A stretch of DNA of 64,000 nucleotides from an uncultured Pelagibacteraceae bacterium (GCA_902611845.1 CACMAX010000002.1:152998-216997), one strand, 5' to 3'; counted from the stretch's first letter, positions 19,417-28,140 are shown. The notes: generated from the letters alone by a model not told the origin. Made by a program: numbers and translations.

Positions 19417-20473
19417 AATTTTCCATCAACCACAATCCATCTTGATTTAAAAAATATAGTTTACCATTTATAGGATGAATTTGTATGTCTCTGATTCTTC
19501 CAATTTTATCTTTAAATATTATTTCCTCTTTTACGTTTGATAAATCATTAAACTCTAATTTTCTTAAAGACTTATCTTTAAGAGAAGTAATTAATGCATG
19601 ACCATTCCATTCTTTAAATTCATTACCTCTATAAATTGTGATTGCACTTGTAGCTATAGATGGAACCCAATATTGAATGGCTTTTGTAAAACCAGGTTTC
19701 CATTTTGGTCCTATTGGTATACCTGAATAATTTGTGCCACCCCATCCAAGAATTTTCCAACCATAATTTTCACCTTTCTTTGCTTCACCAAACCAATCGC
19801 CTCCTTTTGCACCATGATTACTCATATAAATTTTTCCATCGAAAGGTGATAAAGCTAAACCTTGAGGATTTCTTACACCAATTTGATATATTTCAGGCAG
19901 CCAGTCTGATTTCCCCTCAAAACGAGGATTGTCTTTTGGAATGCCACCATCTAGATAAATTCTAATTATACTCCCTGGATGTTTATTTCCATCTTGAGCA
20001 ATCATTCCCCCGCCTCTTTCACCTGCAGAAGCAAATAAATAATTGTCTTTAATTACCAGTCTTGAACCAAAGTGATAAGGCGAGTCAATTGGTGGATTGG
20101 CTTGAAAAATATTTTTAAAATTTAATTTGTTTTTATTAAATTTTGCACGTGCAATTGAAGTACTAGTCTTCCAATTATTTCTATTTTCTGTGTATGAGAT
20201 GTAAATGTAATCTTCATTATACAGAATATCCAATAATCCTCCCTGTCCATATTCTACAAAATTTAAGTTATGACCAATTTCACTCGTCTCTCTTGTCGAA
20301 ATATTAACAAGTTTTATTTTGCCACCTTTCTCGGTAACAATCATTTCATTATCATTAACGAACGATGAACCCCAAGGTGCTTCTAATTCAATAATTTTAT
20401 TAAAATTAAAATTTTTACTAAATGAATTAGTTGATAATAGTATTAATGATAAAAGAAATAATAATTTCTTCAC
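19409..20473 (-). CDS. PQQ-dependent sugar dehydrogenase family protein (YliI/GDH-B like), secreted
   Basis: A six-bladed beta-propeller of about 354 residues with a signal peptide (VKKLLFLLSLILLSTNSFS). Family marks include APWGSSFVNDNEMIVTEKGG, HFGSRLVIKDNYLFAS, GSIIRIYLDGGIPKDNP, the GVRNPQGLALSPFDGKIYMSNHG catalytic region and GENYGWKILGWG. I chose the GTG at 20473, which follows the SDR stop by one base and begins the signal peptide; an ATG at 20509 adds 12 non-signal-like residues. It would oxidise aldoses in the periplasm. No PQQ biosynthesis genes are in the window. Confidence 0.87.
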   Translation of the reverse strand: MKKLLFLLSLILLSTNSFSKNFNFNKIIELEAPWGSSFVNDNEMIVTEKGGKIKLVNISTRETSEIGHNLNFVEYGQGGLLDILYNEDYIYISYTENRNNWKTSTSIARAKFNKNKLNFKNIFQANPPIDSPYHFGSRLVIKDNYLFASAGERGGGMIAQDGNKHPGSIIRIYLDGGIPKDNPRFEGKSDWLPEIYQIGVRNPQGLALSPFDGKIYMSNHGAKGGDWFGEAKKGENYGWKILGWGGTNYSGIPIGPKWKPGFTKAIQYWVPSIATSAITIYRGNEFKEWNGHALITSLKDKSLRKLEFNDLSNVKEEIIFKDKIGRIRDIQIHPINGKLYFLNQDGLWLMENSS

Positions 20474-20474
20474 T

Positions 20475-21185
20475 CTATGAAAGTTTTGATCTACCACCAT
20501 CGACAGCAATAATTTGTCCTGTAACCCAAGAACTTTCTTCAGTTATTAGAAATTTTGCAAGCGAAGCTGAGTCTTTACCTTCTCCAAGTCTTTTTAATGG
20601 ATGGGCTTTTGCTATACCATCAGCTAAAACTTTATTTTTAAGCATTGGCTCTGCAATTTTTGAATTAGTTAAACTTGGAGCAATGCAATTTACTCTTATA
20701 TTAGGAGCAAATTCTGCTGCTAAAGAAACAGTTAATCCTTCAACAGCTGCTTTAGTTGAAGCTATAATTGCATGATTTGTAAAACCCCTTTGAGCAGCAA
20801 CAGTTGAAAACAAAACAATCGATCCTTTATTTTTTTTTAAACTTTCTTGATAACCTTTAATTAAATCTACTGCAGAATATAAATTTAGTTTCATACATTT
20901 TGTAAAATCTTGTTCTGAAACCATTCTCAAAGGTTTTAAATCAATTGAACCAACACAATAAGCTATACCTTTGATATCATCTATTTCGGACTTAATCTTT
21001 TCAACAAAACCATTTTCTAAAACATCAGAGATTGTATATTTACAATTTAGTTTTTCAGACAAAGATTTTGTTCTTTCTTCATCTCTACCAATTAAATGTA
21101 CTTCTTTACCGGCCGCATGTAACTGTTCGGCTAAATTAGATCCGATAGATCCTGTCGCACCTACTACTAAATATTTTTCTGACAT
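20475..21185 (-). CDS. SDR-family oxidoreductase, atypical active site
   Basis: A 236-residue Rossmann protein with the NAD(P) motif GATGSIG (9-15), the catalytic Ser in GSIVLFSTVA (Ser127) and Lys145. The position four residues before this Lys, normally the catalytic Tyr of YxxxK, is Ile141 (context FTNHAIIASTKAAVEG). The C-terminal LTEESSWVTGQIIAVDGG matches classical SDRs. I recall a marine/cyanobacterial SDR branch with a similar NH.xIAxxK segment, so this looks like a family trait, not a mutation. Next to the photolyase genes, but divergent from them. Confidence 0.9.
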   Translation of the reverse strand: MSEKYLVVGATGSIGSNLAEQLHAAGKEVHLIGRDEERTKSLSEKLNCKYTISDVLENGFVEKIKSEIDDIKGIAYCVGSIDLKPLRMVSEQDFTKCMKLNLYSAVDLIKGYQESLKKNKGSIVLFSTVAAQRGFTNHAIIASTKAAVEGLTVSLAAEFAPNIRVNCIAPSLTNSKIAEPMLKNKVLADGIAKAHPLKRLGEGKDSASLAKFLITEESSWVTGQIIAVDGGRSKLS

Positions 21186-21212
21186 AAATTTTTAAAGAGT
21201 TATATATAGTTA

Positions 21213-22703
21213 ATGAAATTATTTTTTCTACTTGGAAATCAGCTTTTCTCAGAGAAATATCTAGAAAAGTACAAAAAAGACCACTTTTTCTTTATGGCTG
21301 AAGATTATCAGCTTTGTACGTACGAAAAGCATCATAAACAAAAGATATTATTGTTCTTATCTTGCATGCGATCTCACGCAGACAGACTAAAAAAAAATAA
21401 ATTTAAATTAGAATATTCTTCGATCGAGGATAAACCTTTCAAGCTGGATTACACAGAAAAATTAAAAAAAATAATTAAAGCAAAAAAAATTAAAGAAATT
21501 TCAAGTTTCGAAATTGAGGATAAGTTTTTTGAAAATAAAATTGCCAATTTTTTAAAAAAGGAAAAAATTAAATGGAATATTATTCAAACACCAATGTTTT
21601 TAAATTCTAGAGAAAAATTTAAAAACTATTTATCGAAATCAAAAAAACCTTTTATGGCAGTTTTTTATAAAGAGACTAGAAGAGATTTGGATATACTCAT
21701 GAAAAAAGATGGTAATCCAGAAGGAGGCAAATGGAGTTTTGACGAAGAAAATCGAAATAAACTTCCAAAAAATATATCTATACCCAAATTTCCTAAAATT
21801 ACTGAGACTGTTCATACGAAAAAACTAAAAATTTTAATTGATAAAAATTTTAAAAGTCACCCAGGTAATACGAAAGACTTTTGGTTTGCTACGGAATATG
21901 ATGATGTAATTAAATTATTAAATTTTTTTATTAAAGAGAAATCAAATTTATTTGGGGATTATGAAGATGCAGTTGATCAGAAAGACAATATATTATTTCA
22001 TAGTGCTTTAAGTCCTTACATCAATTTAGGTCTTATCACTCCAGAATTTATAATTAAAAAAGTTTTAGATTTTCACAACAAAAATAAAATAAGATTAAAT
22101 TCCTTAGAAGGTTATATTCGTCAAGTAATCGGGTGGAGAGAATTTATGAGGGGAATATATCAAAGCTATTCAAAAGAAATGGAAACTAGAAATTTTTTTA
22201 AACAAAATAGAAAAATGAAAAACTCATGGTACGAAGGAACAACAGGATTACCACCCCTAGATTATGCTATTAAAAATGCAGTGAATTATGGTTGGTCACA
22301 TCATATTGAAAGGTTAATGATCTTATCAAACATAATGAATTTATGTGAAGTTAAGCCAACGTATGTTTACAAATGGTTTATGGAAATGTTTGTGGATTCC
22401 TCTGACTGGGTAATGGTCCCGAATGTTTATGGAATGGGGCTTTTCAGTGATGGAGGAATATTTGCAACAAAACCATATATTTGCGGCTCCGCTTATTTCA
22501 TGAAAATGATGGATTTTAAAAAAGGAGAATGGTGCAATACCATGGATGGTCTCTATTGGAGATTCATAAATAGGAATAGAGCCTTCTTTTTAAAAAATCC
22601 TAGACTTTCTATGATGGTTAGAATTTTTGATAAAATGAAACCTGATAGAAAAAAATTAATTTTAGCTGAGGCAGAAAAATTTATTAAACAAAATACTGCA
22701 TAG
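21213..22703 (+). CDS. Cryptochrome/photolyase of the FeS-BCP ((6-4) photolyase-related) family
   Basis: A 496-residue DPRP/CryB/PhrB-type protein. The N-terminal half is an alpha/beta antenna domain. The C-terminal FAD domain shows FHSALSPYINLGLITPEF, YIRQVIGWREFMRGIYQ, WSHHIERLMILSN, WVMVPNVYGMGLFSDGG and DGLYWRFI. It probably repairs UV photoproducts using light. Of the four Cys that hold the [4Fe-4S] cluster in the family, only the last (Cys441) seems kept: the TGLPPLDYAI site has Pro and MMDFKKGEW has no CxxC. Its stop overlaps the GTG of the DUF2256 gene (TAGTG). Confidence 0.93.
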   Translation: MKLFFLLGNQLFSEKYLEKYKKDHFFFMAEDYQLCTYEKHHKQKILLFLSCMRSHADRLKKNKFKLEYSSIEDKPFKLDYTEKLKKIIKAKKIKEISSFEIEDKFFENKIANFLKKEKIKWNIIQTPMFLNSREKFKNYLSKSKKPFMAVFYKETRRDLDILMKKDGNPEGGKWSFDEENRNKLPKNISIPKFPKITETVHTKKLKILIDKNFKSHPGNTKDFWFATEYDDVIKLLNFFIKEKSNLFGDYEDAVDQKDNILFHSALSPYINLGLITPEFIIKKVLDFHNKNKIRLNSLEGYIRQVIGWREFMRGIYQSYSKEMETRNFFKQNRKMKNSWYEGTTGLPPLDYAIKNAVNYGWSHHIERLMILSNIMNLCEVKPTYVYKWFMEMFVDSSDWVMVPNVYGMGLFSDGGIFATKPYICGSAYFMKMMDFKKGEWCNTMDGLYWRFINRNRAFFLKNPRLSMMVRIFDKMKPDRKKLILAEAEKFIKQNTA

Positions 22704-22831
22704 TGAGAAAAGAAAATTTACCCACAAAAATTTGCCCTGTATGTAAGAGACCTTTTACTTGGAGAAAAAAATGGAAATTAAACTGGGATAAAGTGAAATA
22801 TTGCTCTAAGAAATGTTCAAAAAATAACTAA
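22703..22831 (+). CDS. DUF2256 family small zinc-finger-like protein
   Basis: A 42-residue gene starting with GTG inside the TAGTG that ends the photolyase gene. The translation holds LPTKICPVCKRPFTWRKKW, then WDKVKYCS and KC near the C-terminus, the full DUF2256 signature with four Cys as C-x2-C and C-x3-C. The family is often found beside or fused to FeS-BCP cryptochromes, and here the two are translationally coupled. Function unknown; metal binding is inferred from the Cys pattern. Its stop abuts the convergent stop of the next gene without a spare base. Confidence 0.88.
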   Translation: MRKENLPTKICPVCKRPFTWRKKWKLNWDKVKYCSKKCSKNN

Positions 22832-23062
22832 TTAACAACAAGAGCAGCTTTTCTTTTTCTCTGGTTTTTTTTCTTCAATCACTTCTTCTTTAGGGGCTGA
22901 TTGTTCAAGAATTTTCGCTGCTTCAGCTTCTTTCTCTTTTAATATTTTATTTTCAATGTATGCGTAAAGAGAGTTGAAACCTAATTTTGAAGCTTTCTTT
23001 TCTTCGTAATTCCTTCTGCCTTTAAGATTTTCAATAATTTCAAGAACTTGCGGGTTATTCAT
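22832..23062 (-). CDS. Small protein with Cys-rich C-terminal tail, unknown function
   Basis: A 76-residue hydrophilic protein. The first 45 residues are helical (LEIIENLKGRRNYEEKKASK, then LYAYIENKILKEKEAE), followed by a Glu/Lys/Pro linker and the tail KKKSCSCC. The three clustered Cys suggest metal or thiol chemistry, but I do not recognise the family. It sits between two photolyase-type genes, 41 bases downstream of the one at 23104. Confidence 0.65.
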   Translation of the reverse strand: MNNPQVLEIIENLKGRRNYEEKKASKLGFNSLYAYIENKILKEKEAEAAKILEQSAPKEEVIEEKKPEKKKSCSCC

Positions 23063-23103
23063 ACTATTGTTATCTCATAATTTTGATAATTTACAATAGT
23101 TCT

Positions 23104-24246
23104 TTAAAAAAATTCTTTAATTATAGTTGGTATATACTTTTTGAAATTAAAAAAACCTTTATTGCAATATTTCCAAGAACTTCGGTCTAAATTACGATAA
23201 AGAAATTTTATATTATTTATTCCTTGAGAAGTTAAAAAATCTAAGTTTTCTCCAACACAAGGATATAAAAAATAACTATTCTCAATTGTTTTAAGGTTAC
23301 CAATATCAATAATTTCACAATCCAAAGATTTTTCATCCAACCTTCTTTTTTGATCCTGAATTAAATTAGTCTTAAATTTCACTGTTTTTTCACTAAGTGT
23401 AATATTTCTACTGTCGTTATTATTATTAACTAAATAAATCATTTTAAATTTATGGTCTTTGAAATCAGTCAACTCAAAGGAAAGATTATTATCAAAAATA
23501 ATTAAATTTTGCTCATCCAAACTTACTGGATTACTAAAATCTTTTAAGACAGCCTTGTATATTTTCTCGCTAACTTCAGGTGGTGCATTTTCATTTAAAT
23601 TAATGTTATTAAATCTGTTATTAGTAAATTTTTTTATATTCCATTCACTTGCCAAATAATGCTTACCTTGAGTTTGTATCCCAGCAACCCATCTCCATCC
23701 CAATGTATTAGATGCTGCATCTCCATCATAGAGATGCTTCATAAAAAATTCAGCTCCTAATTGCCAAGGTAAATTTAAAGTAAAAATCCAGATACTGGCA
23801 AACCACATTCTTGTATGATTATGAAGGTAATTAAATTCTTTTAATTCTTTAACCCATTCATTAAAACATTCTATATTTGTATTTCCATCAATGGCATTTA
23901 AATAATCTTTATTATCTTTGTATTTTTCTCTTATAATTTTTAGTTCTATTATGTAATCTGTCCATACATTAGGTCTTAATTCTAACCATCCTTTCCAATA
24001 AGTACGCCACAAAACCTCCTGAATAAATTTTTCATTTTTAGAAAATGAAAATTTCTTTAAGGCTTTATCTATAACTTCTAACTCATTTAATATTCCATGA
24101 GATATATATGGAGAAATACAAGATATATTTGATCTTTTATCTGGACCAAAATCAAAATTTCTCAATCTTGAATATTCAGAAAGATTATTTTCAACAAAAT
24201 TATCTAGTTTATTAGTGGCTTGCGCCCGACTTGGTTCAAAATTCAT
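23104..24246 (-). CDS. Photolyase FAD-binding-domain protein with a C-terminal alpha/beta domain
   Basis: A 380-residue protein. Residues 1 to about 215 match the helical FAD domain of photolyases: CISPYISHGIL, WRTYWKGWLELRPNVW, FNYLHNHTRMWFASIWI, LYDGDAASNTLGWRWVAG and KHYLASEWNIKKFTNNRF. The antenna domain that normally precedes this is absent; the protein starts at the FAD domain. Residues about 240-380 alternate hydrophobic strands and helices (LIIFDNNLSFEL, FKMIYLVNNN, CEIIDIGNL, SYFLYPCVG), which may be an antenna-like domain moved to the C-terminus. Light-dependent DNA repair or photosensing is likely; the substrate is unknown. Six bases downstream of argG. Confidence 0.85.
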   Translation of the reverse strand: MNFEPSRAQATNKLDNFVENNLSEYSRLRNFDFGPDKRSNISCISPYISHGILNELEVIDKALKKFSFSKNEKFIQEVLWRTYWKGWLELRPNVWTDYIIELKIIREKYKDNKDYLNAIDGNTNIECFNEWVKELKEFNYLHNHTRMWFASIWIFTLNLPWQLGAEFFMKHLYDGDAASNTLGWRWVAGIQTQGKHYLASEWNIKKFTNNRFNNINLNENAPPEVSEKIYKAVLKDFSNPVSLDEQNLIIFDNNLSFELTDFKDHKFKMIYLVNNNNDSRNITLSEKTVKFKTNLIQDQKRRLDEKSLDCEIIDIGNLKTIENSYFLYPCVGENLDFLTSQGINNIKFLYRNLDRSSWKYCNKGFFNFKKYIPTIIKEFF

Positions 24247-24252
24247 GATATT

Positions 24253-25437
24253 TTATTTTAATTTTTTCTTGTGAAAATTAATAAATCTTTCAACATTTGA
24301 TTTATTAAAAGTTTTATTTTCCTCAAATGAAACTTTTTTCATAGAATAAGCTGAACTTTTAGTTATTCTTGAATGAATAATAACATTCCCTTTATATAAC
24401 CTCAATTTAACTGATCCATTAACTTTACTTCTCTTAAGATCTACAATTCTTTGTAATTTAAATCTCTCTTTAGAAAACCAATATCCATTGTAAATCAGTT
24501 CCGCATATCTAGGCATAATTTTTTCTTTCTTATGCATTGTATCTTTATCAAGTGTAATAGACTCTATAGCCCTATGAGCGTGCATTAATAAAGTTCCGCC
24601 TGGTGTTTCGTATACACCTCTTGATTTTATGCCGATAAATCTATTTTCTACTAGATCAACTCTTCCAACAGCATTTTTTCCAGCTATGTCGTTTAATTTT
24701 CCAAGCAATTTAGATGGAGATAATTTTTTCCCATTCACTGCAATCGGATCTCCACTTTTAAAGTCTATTTTTACAATTGAAGATTTATTAGGTGCTTTTT
24801 CTGGAGATACCGTTCTTTGAAAGATAAAGTCAGGTGCAGAGTTTTTTGGATTTTCTAACAACTTCCCTTCTGTTGATGTGTGAAAAATATTATCGTCTAC
24901 TGAAAAAGGTGGCGCTCCTTTCTTGTCTTTAGGTATTTCAATTTTATTTTTTTTTGCATAATTAATTAGATCTGATCTAGATTTCAGCTTCCAAATTCTC
25001 CAAGGCGCAATAACTTTTATTTTAGGACCAAAATAATGATAACCTAACTCAAATCTTACTTGATCATTTCCTTTTCCTGTTGATCCATGAGACACAGCAT
25101 AGGCATTAAATTTTTTAGCAATTCTAATTTGATCTTTGGCTATTAAAGGTCTAGCAATTGAGGTTCCAAGCAAATAAACACCCTCATATATTGCATGGCC
25201 CCTAATCATTGGATAAACATAATCTTTTACAAAAATATCTTTTAAATCTTGAATAATAATATTTTTTACGCCAAGTTTTTTTGCGTTTCTGAAAATTTTA
25301 TTTCTATCTATTTCTTGACCAATGTCTGCAGTATAACAAATTACTTCTGCATCATAATTTTCCTGTAACCATTTTAATATGATTGATGTGTCCAAACCTC
25401 CAGAATAGGCAAGAACTATCTTTTTCTTTGATTTCAT
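24253..25437 (-). CDS. argG: Argininosuccinate synthase
   Basis: Joins citrulline and aspartate with ATP in arginine synthesis. The 394 residues have the PP-loop AYSGGLDTS (about 9-17), the citrulline/aspartate region SHGSTGKGNDQVRFE (about 117-131), APWR, PDFIFQRTVSPEKAP and GRVDLVENRFIGIKSRGVYETP. argH is not in the window. It is in a minus-strand run with the IalB-like gene upstream (3 bases) and the photolyase-like gene downstream. Confidence 0.97.
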   Translation of the reverse strand: MKSKKKIVLAYSGGLDTSIILKWLQENYDAEVICYTADIGQEIDRNKIFRNAKKLGVKNIIIQDLKDIFVKDYVYPMIRGHAIYEGVYLLGTSIARPLIAKDQIRIAKKFNAYAVSHGSTGKGNDQVRFELGYHYFGPKIKVIAPWRIWKLKSRSDLINYAKKNKIEIPKDKKGAPPFSVDDNIFHTSTEGKLLENPKNSAPDFIFQRTVSPEKAPNKSSIVKIDFKSGDPIAVNGKKLSPSKLLGKLNDIAGKNAVGRVDLVENRFIGIKSRGVYETPGGTLLMHAHRAIESITLDKDTMHKKEKIMPRYAELIYNGYWFSKERFKLQRIVDLKRSKVNGSVKLRLYKGNVIIHSRITKSSAYSMKKVSFEENKTFNKSNVERFINFHKKKLK

Positions 25438-25440
25438 TAT

Positions 25441-25941
25441 TTAACTACAGCTTTTTTTAGCCGCGTTATATGCTTTAGTGAAGCCCATCAAAGAATAATG
25501 ATCAATTGTTTGAGAACCAGATTTATTATATCCAGTAACCATTAATCTTGAGGCCTTTTTCATTCTGCTAACAACCTTTTTTTCAATTTTATTACTTGAA
25601 ATCCATGCAAAATTATCCTGAGCTATATCAAATTTATATTTTGATTTGCCAGAGCTAGCTGTAATTGAATTTTGACTGTTGTACTCATAGCCTGAGGTTG
25701 TGCTTACTTCGTCTTTAATTTTTTCAGATGGTCTAAAAGTTACAAATAATCTTGCATCTCTATCATTTTTTTTAGGAGATTGAAGAACAGGTTTAGATTG
25801 AGCAAAACATACTTTACTATCCCCATTAGTAACAACAATTGCATCCCAGTCTTTAAATGTTCCTATTTTATTTAATTCTTCTGAATAAGAAGTTGATCCC
25901 AAAAAGAGAATAAAAAAAATTATTTTAAAAATTATGGGCAT
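25441..25941 (-). CDS. Invasion-associated locus B (IalB)-like secreted protein
   Basis: A 166-residue protein with a signal peptide (about 1-20, hydrophobic core IIFFILFLG) and the IalB pattern: FKDWDAIVV, a Cys in SKVCFAQS, ARLFVTFRP, YKFDIAQDNFAWI, and a closing Cys in AAKKSCS that could pair with the first. The family is common in alphaproteobacteria and periplasmic; its molecular role is not settled. Its start overlaps the aldo/keto reductase stop by 10 bases. Confidence 0.82.
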   Translation of the reverse strand: MPIIFKIIFFILFLGSTSYSEELNKIGTFKDWDAIVVTNGDSKVCFAQSKPVLQSPKKNDRDARLFVTFRPSEKIKDEVSTTSGYEYNSQNSITASSGKSKYKFDIAQDNFAWISSNKIEKKVVSRMKKASRLMVTGYNKSGSQTIDHYSLMGFTKAYNAAKKSCS

Positions 25942-26966
25942 GGATTTGGATATTTTTTTTGAATTTCATTAATTTCATTAATTATTTCTTTATCAAGATT
26001 CACTTTTACACTTTCTATATTTGTTTTCAACTGCTCCATTGTTGTTGCACCAATAATAACGCTAGACATGAAATCCTGTATCTCACAAAATTTAATACAC
26101 ATTTGACTCATATCAATGTTGTATTTTTCACTAATATTAAAATACTCATCAACAGCTTCGTTAGTATTTGGTTTTCGATATCTTGTCCAAAAATCCCAAT
26201 CTCTTTCCATCCGAGATCCTTTTGGAAATTGCTTATTTCTATATTTACCACTTAAAAAACCACTGGCTAAAGGAGAATAAGATAAACAGCCAATATTTTC
26301 TCTTATAGACACCTCAGCTAATCCAACTTCATATGACCTATTTAATAAACTATAGGGATTTTGTATGGACATCATTCTTGGCAAACTCTTTTCTTTTGAG
26401 AGTTTGAGATAATTCATAACACCCCAAGGAGTTTCATTAGACAAACCTACATGTCTAATTTTACCTTGCTCAATATACTTTTGTAATTCAATCAACACGT
26501 CTTCGAATTTATTCCATTCATTTTCTTTATGCACATAACCAAGTCTCCCAAAATTGTTTACATTTCTTTCTGGCCAATGAAGCTGATATAAATCTATATA
26601 ATCAGTTTTAAGTCTTTTAAGACTGTTATGAAGTGCAGTTTCGAGATTCTTCCCTACAAAACTATTTTCACCATTTCTAATATAATCTCTTGCAGGGCCA
26701 CAAACTTTAGTTGCAAGTATCACATCTTTTCTTTTTTTTGTTTTTTCAAACCAATTTCCAATGATCGTCTCTGTATGACCAAAAGTTTCAGCTTTAGGAG
26801 GTACCGCATAAAGTTCCGCTGTATCCCAAAAATTAACCCCATTTTCTAGTGAGAAATCCATTTGTTCGAAGGCCTCTTCTTGGCTATTTTGTTCACCCCA
26901 AGTCATGGTGCCGAGACAAATTGTGCTAATATCTATATCAGTTGTTCCTAATTTTTTATAATTCAT
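25932..26966 (-). CDS. Aldo/keto reductase (Tas-like)
   Basis: A 344-residue TIM-barrel NADPH oxidoreductase. The catalytic set is present: Asp and Tyr in NFWDTAELY (about 50-58), Lys in ATKVCGP, His in LYQLHWPERN. Also visible are HVGLSNETPWGV, NPYSLLNRSYEVG, YSPLASGFLSGKY and the NADP-binding IIGATTMEQLKTNI. The close spacing of the Tas family features suggests reduction of small carbonyls; the substrate is unknown. Divergent from the BI-1 gene. Confidence 0.94.
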   Translation of the reverse strand: MNYKKLGTTDIDISTICLGTMTWGEQNSQEEAFEQMDFSLENGVNFWDTAELYAVPPKAETFGHTETIIGNWFEKTKKRKDVILATKVCGPARDYIRNGENSFVGKNLETALHNSLKRLKTDYIDLYQLHWPERNVNNFGRLGYVHKENEWNKFEDVLIELQKYIEQGKIRHVGLSNETPWGVMNYLKLSKEKSLPRMMSIQNPYSLLNRSYEVGLAEVSIRENIGCLSYSPLASGFLSGKYRNKQFPKGSRMERDWDFWTRYRKPNTNEAVDEYFNISEKYNIDMSQMCIKFCEIQDFMSSVIIGATTMEQLKTNIESVKVNLDKEIINEINEIQKKYPNPCP

Positions 26967-27038
26967 TAAATATCAAGTATTTGTTACCTATATTTTGACT
27001 GCTTGAAAAATTTAAAATTTATTACTATATATTTAATT

Positions 27039-27797
27039 ATGGAATTCAATAGAGACAATATTCTAAATAGATCAACGACAGCAAAAAAAGCTGTTGTGAT
27101 GGATGAAGGCCTTAGAGCCTACATGCTTAAAGTTTACAACTACATGGCAACTGGAGTTTTGCTAACGGGAATCATTGCATTGTTATCTTTTAAAATGTCA
27201 GTAGTTACAGATGCAAGTGGATCAATAGTTGCTTTAACTGAGTTCGGAAATGCAATTTATCTATCAGGATTGAAATGGGTGGTTATGTTAGCACCTCTCG
27301 GAATTGTTTTTTATATGAGTTTCGGGATAAATAAAATGAGTTCTTCAAAAGCTCAAACTACTTTTTGGATTTTTGCAGCCTTGATGGGTTTATCACTATC
27401 ATCAATTTTATTAGTTTACACAGGACTTAGTGTGACGAGAGTATTTTTCATATCTTCAGCAACATTTGGAGCTATGAGTATATATGGTTACACAACTAAA
27501 AGAGACCTCACAAAATTTGGATCATTCTTAATGATGGGTTTGATCGGTATTATAATCGCGTCTTTAGTAAATATTTTCTTAAAATCGTCAATGATGTACT
27601 TTGCTATTTCAATCATTGGGGTTCTTATATTTGTTGGATTAACTGCATACGATACACAAAAAATTAAGAACATGTACGCAGCATCAGATTCAGGTGAAGT
27701 AATTGGCAAGAAAGCTGTTATGGGAGCTTTAACATTATACTTAGATTTTATAAATTTATTTATAATGCTTTTAAGATTGTTTGGTCAAAGAAGATAA
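27039..27797 (+). CDS. Bax inhibitor-1 / YccA-YbhL family membrane protein
   Basis: A 252-residue protein with seven membrane segments and the C-terminal BI-1 signature FVGLTAYDTQKIKNMY, then ALTLYLDFINLFIMLLRLFG. The family acts as a pH-sensitive calcium leak or inner-membrane protease regulator. The frame is open from a TTG at 27003, but the ATG at 27039 gives the usual start (MEFNRDN). It is divergent from the aldo/keto reductase. Confidence 0.94.
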   Translation: MEFNRDNILNRSTTAKKAVVMDEGLRAYMLKVYNYMATGVLLTGIIALLSFKMSVVTDASGSIVALTEFGNAIYLSGLKWVVMLAPLGIVFYMSFGINKMSSSKAQTTFWIFAALMGLSLSSILLVYTGLSVTRVFFISSATFGAMSIYGYTTKRDLTKFGSFLMMGLIGIIIASLVNIFLKSSMMYFAISIIGVLIFVGLTAYDTQKIKNMYAASDSGEVIGKKAVMGALTLYLDFINLFIMLLRLFGQRR

Positions 27798-27804
27798 TCA
27801 AAAA

Positions 27805-28140
27805 CTATAGTTTTTTCCAATTTGTTTTTTTTAGAAGTATTTCTAAATCATAAGCATTATTTAAAATTTTACCATTTCTATCAGTTATTAAATATTTCAA
27901 ATTCTTATTAGAAGGTTTAAAATTTTTACTAATGTTGTAGATAGCTTTTTCTGCTGCATTTTTAAAAATACTAAAACTCACTCTTTTACTTGATATTGAG
28001 AGGCCATAGTCTTTCCAAGATCCTTCAGAGACCATTTTAGCATATAGGTCTAATATAATTTTTAGTTCTTTTTTTTCAAAAAAATACCTTTGGTTTTGTT
28101 CTTTATTTGAATTATTTATTACTAATTTTAAATTACTCAT
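27805..28140 (-). CDS. DUF2794 family protein
   Basis: A 111-residue alphaproteobacterial protein. FFEKKELKIILDLYAKMVSE, GSWKDYGLSISSKRVSFSIF and AAEKAIYNISKNF are the DUF2794 core (usually dRxEL..IL.lYgrmVa.GeWrDYai). Function unknown. Its start overlaps yciB by 8 bases, so it is cotranscribed with it. Confidence 0.88.
   Translation of the reverse strand: MSNLKLVINNSNKEQNQRYFFEKKELKIILDLYAKMVSEGSWKDYGLSISSKRVSFSIFKNAAEKAIYNISKNFKPSNKNLKYLITDRNGKILNNAYDLEILLKKTNWKKL

Noticed and set aside
20431..20775. Plus-strand frame over the SDR and sugar-dehydrogenase junction
   Set aside because: Both minus-strand proteins have clear family motifs in this stretch; the plus-strand translation has none.
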